A DNA stretch of 6,025 nt from an uncultured Spirochaetales bacterium (GTDB lineage: Bacteria > Spirochaetota > Spirochaetia > Sphaerochaetales > Sphaerochaetaceae): contig CAKQJZ010000103.1 in assembly GCA_934247875.1 (NCBI GenBank), positions 1 to 6,025 of the forward strand. Reading direction: 5' to 3'. The position numbers and the translations under genes are program-made. The notes under the pieces are model-generated. The model did not search any database. It saw only the letters and a list, made by a program, of their open reading frames with translations, and was not told where the DNA came from. How positions within the stretch are numbered: the stretch's first letter is position 1; each line of letters begins with the position of its first letter. Positions 1 through 6,016 of this stretch are shown piece after piece.

Positions 1-16
1 TCTCATCTGATTCTCC

Positions 17-255
17 ATGCATATAAAGATACTTTTGTGTTTCCAAAATTTTAAGAAAGCTTTATTTTTCGCTTACGGTGAAAAAGAATTATTAGAATTA
101 ACCTCCAACTAGCACATGGATGAAGAAAATTTACTAAGAATGAGTAAGAAACATAGTATTGTAGCTATTTAGGGTACGAAGCAAAGACAGTCGGCGATGT
201 GGTAGTCTCAGACTACATTGCTTCTATTCTTATGAGACCTATCTACAATGAATGA
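17..255 (+). pseudogene. Decayed coding remnant, family not identified
   Basis: No intact gene is visible here, but protein-like stretches lie on the + strand in alternating frames. One frame opens with SHLILHAYKDTFVFPKF and stops at 52. Another carries KKALFFAYGEKELLELTSN from 53, stops at 110 (TAG), resumes as HMDEENLLRMSKKHSIVAI and stops at 170. A third carries GYEAKTVGDVVVSDYIAS and onward to a TGA at 253. This pattern is what one expects from a gene broken by several frameshifts and nonsense changes. The opening faintly recalls the N-terminus of Rpn/PD-(D/E)XK transposase-nucleases (a YKD...LF...LLEL pattern), but that is too weak for a call. The frames could also be chance in AT-rich DNA. 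Confidence 0.3.
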
Positions 256-460
256 CAAGACAACTTTCCTAACTTCGTCTAGGAGGAATGTTCTTATGGA
301 CCAGTAACGCAATGACGCAACTCCTCTAGAAGCGTTTATCGATGACACAGCTGAGCGAAATTATACAGCAAAACATCCTTTGTTTGATGTATCGCTCAAA
401 GAACCTTTTGCAGTTATTGATTGCATATATTTCGCAGAAAGAACTCCGCTTATAGACTAA
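248..460 (+). pseudogene. Small interrupted coding remnant with in-frame TAA
   Basis: One frame runs from ATG 248 to TAA 458-460 and is broken once, by TAA at 305-307. An AGGAGG lies at 281-286 and an in-frame ATG at 296 (9-nt spacing), but that reading gives only Met-Asp-Gln before the stop. Beyond it the frame is open for 50 codons with balanced composition, including RNDATPLEAFIDDTAERN, then KHPLFDVSLKEPFAVIDC and IYFAERTPLID at the end. A good SD and start followed by a nonsense codon, then a clean protein-like frame, suggests a gene inactivated by a point mutation or the tail of the decayed gene to its left. I do not recognise the family. Stop-codon suppression is possible but unsupported. 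Confidence 0.38.
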
Positions 461-468
461 AAAGAATA

Positions 469-499
469 ATTAGCCATAAGATGGTTATGGTTTGCTAAT
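469..499 (+). repeat. Imperfect inverted repeat upstream of the barrel operon
   Basis: ATTAGC (469-474) pairs with GCTAAT (494-499), and the adjoining CATAA (475-479) pairs with TTATG (485-489). The loop is GATGG and the 3' arm has a 4-nt bulge (490-493). Eleven base pairs are possible. There is no following T-run, so a terminator is unlikely. It could be an operator or a structured leader of the operon starting near 537. No convincing -35/-10 pair was found in 461-536. Confidence 0.35.
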
Positions 500-536
500 A
501 GGATAGTTAATAGTATTGGATATATATGGGGGATTT

Positions 537-1784
537 GTGAAAAAGTTATTATTGCTTTTGTTCTTAATGATATTGCTAGTAGTTCCTTTGTGTGCTGATT
601 CATTCTCATTCAGTACTGGTATTAATGGTATCAGTGGGGGGGTGAATGGATTTGGAATGGGATTGTTTCCATTAGGAACTGACTATAGTTTTGTAAGATA
701 CTTTAAAGCTTTTGATAGTTTTAAGTATGATATGTCATTCTACAGTAAGTTTGTGTTTAGTCTTAACACTAATGCTGTTCCTGGTTGGTATAGTTATAAA
801 GATGGAACTCCAAGATGGGCTTTGTCTGATAAAGAGTATAATGAAAGAAGAGATGAGTACTTAGAAAGTTATATTCTTTTCAATAACAGTTGGTATAATA
901 CTCAGACTTATTTCAATCCTAATTCTTATATTTATACATATCTTCAGCAAGGTTTTGGTGACAATCCTGTTGGCGGTGGTCCGTTAGTAAATCTTCGTCT
1001 TGCATGGTACACTCGCTACTCAATGGCACTTGAGTATAATGGAGTATTCAATTCTTATGATGATTACACTGTCTTTATTGATAAGACAGGTGCTTATAAT
1101 AGTCCTTTTGGCCCTGGTACAACTTTACCTGGCTATCCTTGGCTTCAAGATAATCATCTCGCTTGGAATAATCATTTGGAGCTTTCTCTTTATTGGTATC
1201 TAAATAAAGGTATAAGTACCAATGGTGCTAGTAATGGTGTCTATGCAGAGACCACTTTTGAGTATGGTCCTTCATGGCTTGGCAACACTATTAGTCCTAA
1301 AGGTGTCTCTTCTAATTTCTGGAGAGTTTATGGTTATTTAGAAGAGAAGATGGTTCTCTTTTCTAAGAACCAAGACAACGGTATGAACTGGGCGAATATG
1401 TACATTGCGCATTCTAACTCGGCTTCGTATGTTGGTGGTGATGTTGTTCCCGAATATAAAATCCCATCAGCTAGATTGCGTGGTAATTTTAGTGACCAAA
1501 TTTGGCTAACTCTTACTGGACCTCAGTTTGTTGCTGGAGATTGTTACTCATACATAAAGTTGACACTTAAAAATAATATTAACTTTGGTCATGTTGTTAA
1601 TGAAGTTTCCAATAGCACAGTTGCAACTGAACTTGAAAGTTATGTTGGTGCTTATTTTCATTTGCGGCTATTTGGCTTTATTCGGTTTGATTATGAATGC
1701 TGGTATGAATTCAATATGGGGTTGTGGGCTGATGCTCCAGGATGGAAGCAAAATGCTAGCGTCAATTTCTACGTATCAGTGTGA
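537..1784 (+). CDS. Secreted outer-membrane beta-barrel-like protein, larger paralogue 1
   Basis: A predicted 415-residue envelope protein of unknown function. Residues 1-20 form a signal peptide (VKKLLLLLFLMILLVVPLCA, cut before Asp-Ser). The mature part is rich in Tyr, Trp, Phe, Gly and Asn with short alternating hydrophobic stretches, and it ends in ...NFYVSV, as expected for an outer-membrane barrel. GTG 537 was chosen because it puts Lys-Lys and the hydrophobic core at the N-terminus. TTG 516 is in frame but adds seven unlikely residues. Neither start has a good SD: GGGGG at 528-532 is too close to 537. It shares NGM-N-W (281-285), GDVVPEY (301-307) and GPQ (328-330) with the next gene, so the two are paralogues. 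A run of seven G occupies codons 34-35. It is the first gene of a tight four-gene operon. A porin or adhesin role is possible but unproven. Confidence 0.8.
   Translation: MKKLLLLLFLMILLVVPLCADSFSFSTGINGISGGVNGFGMGLFPLGTDYSFVRYFKAFDSFKYDMSFYSKFVFSLNTNAVPGWYSYKDGTPRWALSDKEYNERRDEYLESYILFNNSWYNTQTYFNPNSYIYTYLQQGFGDNPVGGGPLVNLRLAWYTRYSMALEYNGVFNSYDDYTVFIDKTGAYNSPFGPGTTLPGYPWLQDNHLAWNNHLELSLYWYLNKGISTNGASNGVYAETTFEYGPSWLGNTISPKGVSSNFWRVYGYLEEKMVLFSKNQDNGMNWANMYIAHSNSASYVGGDVVPEYKIPSARLRGNFSDQIWLTLTGPQFVAGDCYSYIKLTLKNNINFGHVVNEVSNSTVATELESYVGAYFHLRLFGFIRFDYECWYEFNMGLWADAPGWKQNASVNFYVSV
636..642 (+). repeat. Seven-G homopolymer within the first barrel gene
   Basis: GGGGGGG encodes Gly34-Gly35 plus the first base of Val36, just after the signal peptide. 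Loss of one G gives GGG GGG TGA, an immediate stop. Gain of one G leads to a TGA at native positions 680-682, about 15 codons on. It is the longest G run I see in the window and a plausible slipped-strand site. Confidence 0.6.
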
Positions 1785-1786
1785 GG
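1783..1786 (+). promoter_or_regulatory. RBS (GAGG) of the second barrel gene
   Basis: GAGG lies six bases before ATG 1793 and overlaps the stop codon (1782-1784) of the upstream gene. This supports ATG 1793 as the start and translational coupling. Confidence 0.6.
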
Positions 1787-1792
1787 TGAGAG

Positions 1793-2944
1793 ATGAAGAA
1801 GTTTGTTTTGTTGATTGCTTGTTTAGTTCTGTCTTTCACACTTTCAGCTATTGGGTTTGGGTATCATGTGCTTGATATCAGGACTGAAGTTGAGTTTTCT
1901 AAGGGGATATTCCCTTCGTCTCTTTTGTATCAATTCAATTTTCCTGTTCCTGATTTAATTGGTGGAAGCAGTACTTTATTTACATTCCGTTTGGATAATG
2001 GTCTTGTCTATCGTTATATAACTCAGGATCCTGCAACTGGTAAGCTTTATAGCAAGTATCCTGAGCTTGATGTTTACAAAAGCGACAAAGAGCGCAGCTA
2101 TAGTGTGCAATATGATGAATTCAATTTGCTCATGAGCCAAGGCTTCTTGAATGATAAGATCTCACTTAATGCTTCTATCGGTGGCAGGTTCGAAAAAGCG
2201 TATGAACGCTTATTCTACCTCTATGATAGTTCTAACTTATCAGGAGCGTTTAACTCCTCTCCAGGTGTTGAACGTTTTAGTGATTGGAGTGCTTATCCAG
2301 ATCTTGGCACTTCACGTTCAGCTGCTCATACTTTCTACAACGTTGGTGTTGTATTTGATTTCTTTAATGACAACATCACACGTAAGGATGGTATTGAAGT
2401 TGATGCTTCATTCAGAGCTACTGTTCCACTTGGTAATATGCTAGATGGTGGTAATGGCGATAAAGTTGAGTTTAAGCGCCTAAGTGTTGGGCTTTCAGCT
2501 GCTAAGACTTTATTCTCACTAGATAAAGCTAATGGCATGAGCTGGTTATCTATTGTACTTGGAACAGATGCTCACTATAGGTACCTCTCAGGTGATAAGA
2601 TTCCTCAATATGTTATTGAAGATGGCTTATATGGTGTTACTGCATCTCCTTCTAATCACCTTATTACAGATAGGCTATATCTCAACATATATGGTCCACA
2701 GCTGAAGCTTAAGGATTTCTATCCTTATATTTCACTTTTCCATGACTTTGGCTATAGCTTTGGGAGTGTTATCAACAACGGCGAGAGCATTAAGGATTGG
2801 GTAGGGGCATTTGGCTTCAAAGCTGAATATGTTCTATTCAACTTCTGCAATCTCTTCTATGAGGTTGGCTATGTTTATAAGAATCCATTTACTGATAGAG
2901 AAAATGTGATAGAAGCCAGATTTGGCTTCTCTGTTGGAGTGTAA
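1793..2944 (+). CDS. Secreted outer-membrane beta-barrel-like protein, larger paralogue 2
   Basis: A predicted 383-residue envelope protein of unknown function. MKKFVLLIACLVLSFTLSA (1-19) is a clear signal peptide cut before Ile-Gly-Phe. The mature protein has many short amphipathic aromatic strands and ends in ARFGFSVGV, a plausible barrel-closing strand. It is a paralogue of the preceding gene: NGM-S-W at 247-251 and GDKIPQY at 267-273 have exactly the same 20-residue offset as in that protein, and GPQ (301-303), a YPYI strand, a GSVIN turn and a WVGAF segment follow in the same order. It starts eight bases after the upstream stop, and the stop before the next gene leaves one base, so all are probably co-translated. 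A porin-like or adhesive role is conceivable, but no known family could be named from sequence alone. Confidence 0.85.
   Translation: MKKFVLLIACLVLSFTLSAIGFGYHVLDIRTEVEFSKGIFPSSLLYQFNFPVPDLIGGSSTLFTFRLDNGLVYRYITQDPATGKLYSKYPELDVYKSDKERSYSVQYDEFNLLMSQGFLNDKISLNASIGGRFEKAYERLFYLYDSSNLSGAFNSSPGVERFSDWSAYPDLGTSRSAAHTFYNVGVVFDFFNDNITRKDGIEVDASFRATVPLGNMLDGGNGDKVEFKRLSVGLSAAKTLFSLDKANGMSWLSIVLGTDAHYRYLSGDKIPQYVIEDGLYGVTASPSNHLITDRLYLNIYGPQLKLKDFYPYISLFHDFGYSFGSVINNGESIKDWVGAFGFKAEYVLFNFCNLFYEVGYVYKNPFTDRENVIEARFGFSVGV
2936..2939 (+). promoter_or_regulatory. RBS (GGAG) of the third barrel gene
   Basis: GGAG lies six bases before ATG 2946 and inside the final Gly-Val codons of the upstream gene. It selects ATG 2946 over the in-frame TTG at 2922, which would add eight residues ahead of the signal peptide. 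Confidence 0.65.
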
Positions 2945-2945
2945 T

Positions 2946-3635
2946 ATGAAGCGAGTAGTTTGTTTTATTTCTATTTTATTTGTTTTGGTTTTTGTTTTGT
3001 CTGCTTCTCCTTCATTTTCTGTCAGAGCTTCATATCTCTTTTCATATGACACTAATGTCTACTCTGATCCTATGGTTAAGTATGGGGGTGCTGATTGGCT
3101 TAAATGGAGAGCTGATAATCCATATGTTAAGAGACTTAATAATGGTATCAACAGTGATATGACTATATTCTTCTCTGAGAGCAGCAATACTGGCCTTTCT
3201 TTGGGTTTCTCTAATGGCTGGGCCTTTAGAGATAAGCTATATATTCCAGAACCTGATGATGGTTCTGCTACTAATTGGGACTATTGGAGTTATAAAGAGT
3301 ATGATAACCCCTCTAGCATTATGAGGATGTTCTTCTCTCTTGGTCCTACTTTCCGCGCAATGTTTGGCCCGTTTGATTTAGGTATCATACTAAGAGCCTC
3401 TTTAGGCTCTTATGATATGTTCAAAGAATATATCATAGCTGGTATCCAGGCAGAGCTTTATATGAACTACTACATTGCTAATGGGTTCTTCTTGACTGGT
3501 GGTGTATTCTATGATGCACACCTTATGAAGTTCTATCTCCATAATGAATCAAAGTGGTATGAGGAAAATTACACTATGATGTCTGTTGGTCCTTATATTG
3601 GTTTTGGCTATACATTCGGAAAGAGAGGAGAGTGA
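2946..3635 (+). CDS. Small secreted beta-barrel-like envelope protein
   Basis: A predicted 229-residue protein of unknown function. MKRVVCFISILFVLVFVLSA (1-20) is a signal peptide cut before Ser-Pro-Ser. The mature chain of about 209 residues is rich in Tyr, Phe, Trp and Gly and alternates polar and hydrophobic residues, the size and texture of an 8- to 10-strand outer-membrane barrel. The last strand (VGPYIGFGYTF) is followed by a short charged tail, GKRGE, whose codons also contain the SD of the next gene. The start is one base after the upstream stop, and the stop precedes ATG of the next gene by two bases. It is shorter than the two preceding proteins and lacks their NGM.W and GPQ signatures, so it is a separate subfamily or a distant relative. 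An accessory or surface-display role in the same envelope function is inferred only from the operon. Confidence 0.82.
   Translation: MKRVVCFISILFVLVFVLSASPSFSVRASYLFSYDTNVYSDPMVKYGGADWLKWRADNPYVKRLNNGINSDMTIFFSESSNTGLSLGFSNGWAFRDKLYIPEPDDGSATNWDYWSYKEYDNPSSIMRMFFSLGPTFRAMFGPFDLGIILRASLGSYDMFKEYIIAGIQAELYMNYYIANGFFLTGGVFYDAHLMKFYLHNESKWYEENYTMMSVGPYIGFGYTFGKRGE
3626..3630 (+). promoter_or_regulatory. RBS (AGGAG) of the fourth barrel gene
   Basis: AGGAG lies seven bases before ATG 3638, inside the last codons of the upstream gene. It favours ATG 3638 over GTG 3632, which overlaps the upstream stop as GTGA. Confidence 0.7.
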
Positions 3636-3637
3636 CT

Positions 3638-4264
3638 ATGAAAAAGCTTATTGTATTGCTGATTTCTATTACTGCTTTTTCATTTGCACTCTCAGCTCGT
3701 CCTGAGATTTGGAGTGCTGTTGGTCTTACCAGTGGTAGAAACTATTTATCTAGTGAAGCAAAGGAAGAGATTGCATCTGGGTATCAATATCAATATAAGG
3801 AAGGTGAGAAGTACTACTTGAATGCACTGGGGCCAGAGCTTGAAGTAGCATTCTATCCATATGATAAAGTACGTCTTGGCATTATTGGTTCTGCGTCAGC
3901 AAACTTCATAATCAACTGCACTGGCAGAACTGGCGACTTTTATAGGCGTCGTCATGGCGATATGTTCTGGAATATCAATGGTGGCATTTCTTATATTCAG
4001 TATATGGGTTCATGGGGCTTCTTTGCTGATTGCTTATATTCATGGCGAAACTATAGAGTTGCTGAGACTAATCCTAAGAACACTAAAGATCCTGTAGATT
4101 TCACTGTGTTCAGTGAACATGGTGTTCTTGCTGATTTAGGTCTTGTTGTAAAGAGTCATAATTCTTACTTCAAGTTTGGTTTTGCTTATAATATGCCACT
4201 ATCATATAAGAGTAATAATGGCTGGAGCTTAGATATCTTCGCAAAGGGTGGAGTAGTATTCTAG
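3638..4264 (+). CDS. Small secreted OmpW/OmpA-barrel-sized outer-membrane protein
   Basis: A predicted 208-residue protein. MKKLIVLLISITAFSFALSA (1-20) is a signal peptide cut before Arg-Pro-Glu. The mature protein of about 188 residues shows paired amphipathic strands (for example LEVAFYPYDKVRLGIIGSAS and YFKFGFAYNMPLSYKS) with polar loops. It ends in FAKGGVVF, a C-terminal Phe typical of the signal recognised by the BAM assembly machinery. Its length matches small eight-stranded barrels (OmpW/OmpX/OmpA-N type), but I see no motif that fixes the family. It is last in the four-gene run and starts two bases after the upstream stop. After its stop comes a non-coding gap with a hairpin at 4304-4330. 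Ligand and role are unknown. Confidence 0.82.
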   Translation: MKKLIVLLISITAFSFALSARPEIWSAVGLTSGRNYLSSEAKEEIASGYQYQYKEGEKYYLNALGPELEVAFYPYDKVRLGIIGSASANFIINCTGRTGDFYRRRHGDMFWNINGGISYIQYMGSWGFFADCLYSWRNYRVAETNPKNTKDPVDFTVFSEHGVLADLGLVVKSHNSYFKFGFAYNMPLSYKSNNGWSLDIFAKGGVVF

Positions 4265-4303
4265 CTTTCTTTGTAACTTATTGTTTTCTAAGTGTTTAAC
4301 GTG

Positions 4304-4330
4304 ATAGGAGGAGCGATGTGCACCTCCTAT
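4304..4330 (+). promoter_or_regulatory. Hairpin pairing an SD with an internal anti-SD
   Basis: ATAGGAGG (4304-4311) is the exact complement of CCTCCTAT (4323-4330), giving an 8-bp stem with an 11-nt loop. The stem holds a full SD (AGGAGG, 4306-4311), the loop holds ATG 4316-4318, and the 3' arm contains CACCTCCT (4321-4328), the same as the 16S rRNA anti-SD tail. It could mask initiation at ATG 4316. It could instead be a weak terminator for the barrel operon, though only three T follow (TTTCATT). Both readings are inferences from base pairing. Confidence 0.5.
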
Positions 4331-4334
4331 TTCA

Positions 4335-4363
4335 TTGCTATAGTGTGTGTTATCGTATATACT
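4335..4363 (+). promoter_or_regulatory. Candidate sigma-70-type promoter of the AAA-ATPase/nuclease gene
   Basis: TTGCTA (4335-4340, 4/6 to consensus) and TATACT (4358-4363, 5/6) are separated by 17 bases. The expected transcription start is close to 4370, where the GTG favoured for the downstream gene lies, so the transcript could be leaderless. AT-rich DNA yields such matches by chance, so support is moderate. Confidence 0.35.
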
Positions 4364-4369
4364 GCTTAT

Positions 4370-5926
4370 GTGAAGAAAGCAATAACAACATGTTCGTCAT
4401 CTTTTCCAGCATTAATCCAAAACAACTATCTCTATGTCGATAAGACTGAATATATATATAATCTAATCTCCAAAAGACCAAATAACTATTATTTTGTTTC
4501 CCGTCCTAGGCGCTTTGGAAAGAGCTTGATGTGCTCAACCCTTAAAGCTCTTTTTGAAGGGAAGAGAGAACTATTTAAAGGTCTGTATATAGATAGTACT
4601 GATTACGACTTTAAGCCGTATCCTGTTCTCTATTTCAACTTTGCCAATTTGACTGTGAATAGGCCAAATAGTTTTGAGGCCTTTAATGCAGATTTTCAAG
4701 ATTTAATTCTGAATAATGCTATTGCTAATGGAATTGTTGATTTGGAATTGGCGGCTCCATCAACGATGATGCGTCGTCTTCTTAGAGCGCTCAATAAAGA
4801 TGTTGTCATTATCATCGATGAGTATGATACACCGCTTATTAAGGCTAGTGAGTATGATTGGATTGATTATGTAAAAAGTATTTATACTTCATTCTTTGGA
4901 ATAATCAAGAATACATTTTGCCCTATAAAATTGCTATATGTTACTGGTATTGTTGGTGGCATCACTGAGTTCATTAATAGCATTGATGATATTTCACTTG
5001 ATTCTGATATTTCTGGTATGTTTGGATATAGCGATGACGAAGTAGAGAAATACTTCTCTTCTTATATTGATGACTATAAAGAGTGTGGATATAAAACAAT
5101 AGAAGAATTTGTCTCTGATATAAAAGATTATTACAGCGGTTACCAGTTCTCTTGTTATGATAACCTTCGTGTCTATAATCCAGTTTCTATCAATTCATTT
5201 CTCAATAACAGATGTATATTTGATAACTACTGGTGGGCAACAGCTCCTGGAAGCGCTACGGCAATAGATCTGATAAAGAAATTCGAGCTTTATTCTATTT
5301 GGGATCCTAGTGAGAAACTATATTCTGATAAGTATTATTTGTCTCGCTTTGATGTAACAAACATCAAGAATCAAGACGATGTTATTGCGCTGCTTTACTT
5401 CTCTGGATATTTAACGATTAAGGAAGCTCGCCATTATTCATTTGTACTTGATTTCCCTAATGCTGAAGTAAGAACAACATTTACAAATGATCTAAGCATG
5501 AGATACTGCAATATTAATCTCGAGACTTATCTTGAGGGTGCAATAAATGCATTAGCTGCAGATGATATCAATAGTGTGGTAAAGACTCTCAATAAGTATT
5601 ATAAGCAGCATCCATATTCTTTCCTTGGCAGTGAGAAAAGCTTCCAGCAAGCATTTTATTCTTTCTTCTTGATGTTTAGGGATGTTGAAGTGAGGGCCGA
5701 AGAAGAGACTTTGCTAGGAAGATGTGATGTTGTACTGTGCTTTAAGAATGATGTTTATATCATTGAAATGAAAGTAGACAAAAGCGCAGATGATGCTATT
5801 AGTCAGATAAAAGAGAAGCGCTACTTCGATAATAAGTATGAAGGTGATAAGAAGGTTCATCTTATAGGGCTTAGTTTCTCTTCTAAAGAAAAGCTGATTG
5901 AGGATTGGAAAGAAGAGATTCTTTGA
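4370..5926 (+). CDS. AAA-ATPase-like protein with C-terminal PD-(D/E)XK nuclease domain
   Basis: A 518-residue two-domain protein of the AAA-ATPase_like (PF09820) / PDDEXK_9 (PF08011) type. Near the N-terminus come the hallmark NNYLYVDKTEYI (18-29) and the Walker A-like SRPRRFGKSL (44-53). Walker B is VVIIIDEYDTPL (145-156, Asp150-Glu151), followed by a YVTGI strand and a GMFGYSDDEV segment. The C-terminal nuclease fold keeps GRCD (Asp453) and IIEMKVDKSAD with Glu466 and Lys468, so both domains look intact. The length is normal for the family. GTG 4370 was chosen because the family usually begins about 20 residues before YVDKT, but it has no SD. ATG 4316 has AGGAGG four bases upstream and would add 18 mostly hydrophobic residues; GTG 4292 is also in frame. 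The family is often multicopy and its biological role is not established. No partner gene is adjacent. Confidence 0.9.
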   Translation: MKKAITTCSSSFPALIQNNYLYVDKTEYIYNLISKRPNNYYFVSRPRRFGKSLMCSTLKALFEGKRELFKGLYIDSTDYDFKPYPVLYFNFANLTVNRPNSFEAFNADFQDLILNNAIANGIVDLELAAPSTMMRRLLRALNKDVVIIIDEYDTPLIKASEYDWIDYVKSIYTSFFGIIKNTFCPIKLLYVTGIVGGITEFINSIDDISLDSDISGMFGYSDDEVEKYFSSYIDDYKECGYKTIEEFVSDIKDYYSGYQFSCYDNLRVYNPVSINSFLNNRCIFDNYWWATAPGSATAIDLIKKFELYSIWDPSEKLYSDKYYLSRFDVTNIKNQDDVIALLYFSGYLTIKEARHYSFVLDFPNAEVRTTFTNDLSMRYCNINLETYLEGAINALAADDINSVVKTLNKYYKQHPYSFLGSEKSFQQAFYSFFLMFRDVEVRAEEETLLGRCDVVLCFKNDVYIIEMKVDKSADDAISQIKEKRYFDNKYEGDKKVHLIGLSFSSKEKLIEDWKEEIL

Positions 5927-5947
5927 GAGCTCCAAAGTGTTGTATAA

Positions 5948-6016
5948 TTAAGGAGGAGTGATAAAAAGGTAAATAGAAAGGATGTTGCACTATTTCTTCC
6001 AGTAATGAAACAATAA
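5948..6016 (+). other. AGGAGG site and short open stretch without a start codon
   Basis: An AGGAGG at 5951-5956 is followed by an open frame reading KKVNRKDVALFLPVMKQ and then TAA at 6014-6016. There is no ATG, GTG or TTG in that frame near the SD: ATA stands at 5961, four bases after it, in another frame. GTG 5958 gives only four codons. It looks like the beginning of a decayed gene, or chance. The window ends at 6025, so what follows is unknown. Confidence 0.22.

Noticed and set aside
600..620. Lipobox-like V-P-L-C at the end of the first signal peptide, suggesting a lipoprotein
   Set aside because: Leu at -1 and Pro at -2 do not fit a lipobox, and the paralogue has no Cys at its cleavage site; signal peptidase I cleavage after LCA fits better.
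1000..1203. Open frame of 67 codons inside the first barrel gene
   Set aside because: It lies wholly within a well-supported gene in another frame, with no SD and a composition typical of a shadow frame.
1585..1875. Open frame of 96 codons spanning the first/second barrel gene junction
   Set aside because: It overlaps the end of one gene and the signal peptide of the next; both real frames have far better protein features.
2335..2538. Minus-strand open frame of 67 codons
   Set aside because: It is antisense to the second barrel gene, with a Leu/Ser/Pro-rich shadow composition and no RBS.
2834..3052. Minus-strand open frame of 72 codons
   Set aside because: It is antisense across the second/third barrel gene junction; its Lys/Thr-rich part is just the complement of the signal-peptide codons.
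5714..5935. Minus-strand open frame of 73 codons
   Set aside because: It is antisense to the nuclease domain codons, which carry conserved catalytic residues on the + strand.
5921..5937. CTTTG...CAAAG hairpin as a terminator after the nuclease gene
   Set aside because: The stem is only five base pairs, it overlaps the stop codon, and no T-run follows.
5943..5948. Perfect TATAAT as a promoter after the nuclease gene
   Set aside because: The only -35-like sequence (TTGAGA 5923-5928) leaves a 14-base spacer, and the start would fall within the AGGAGG at 5951-5956.
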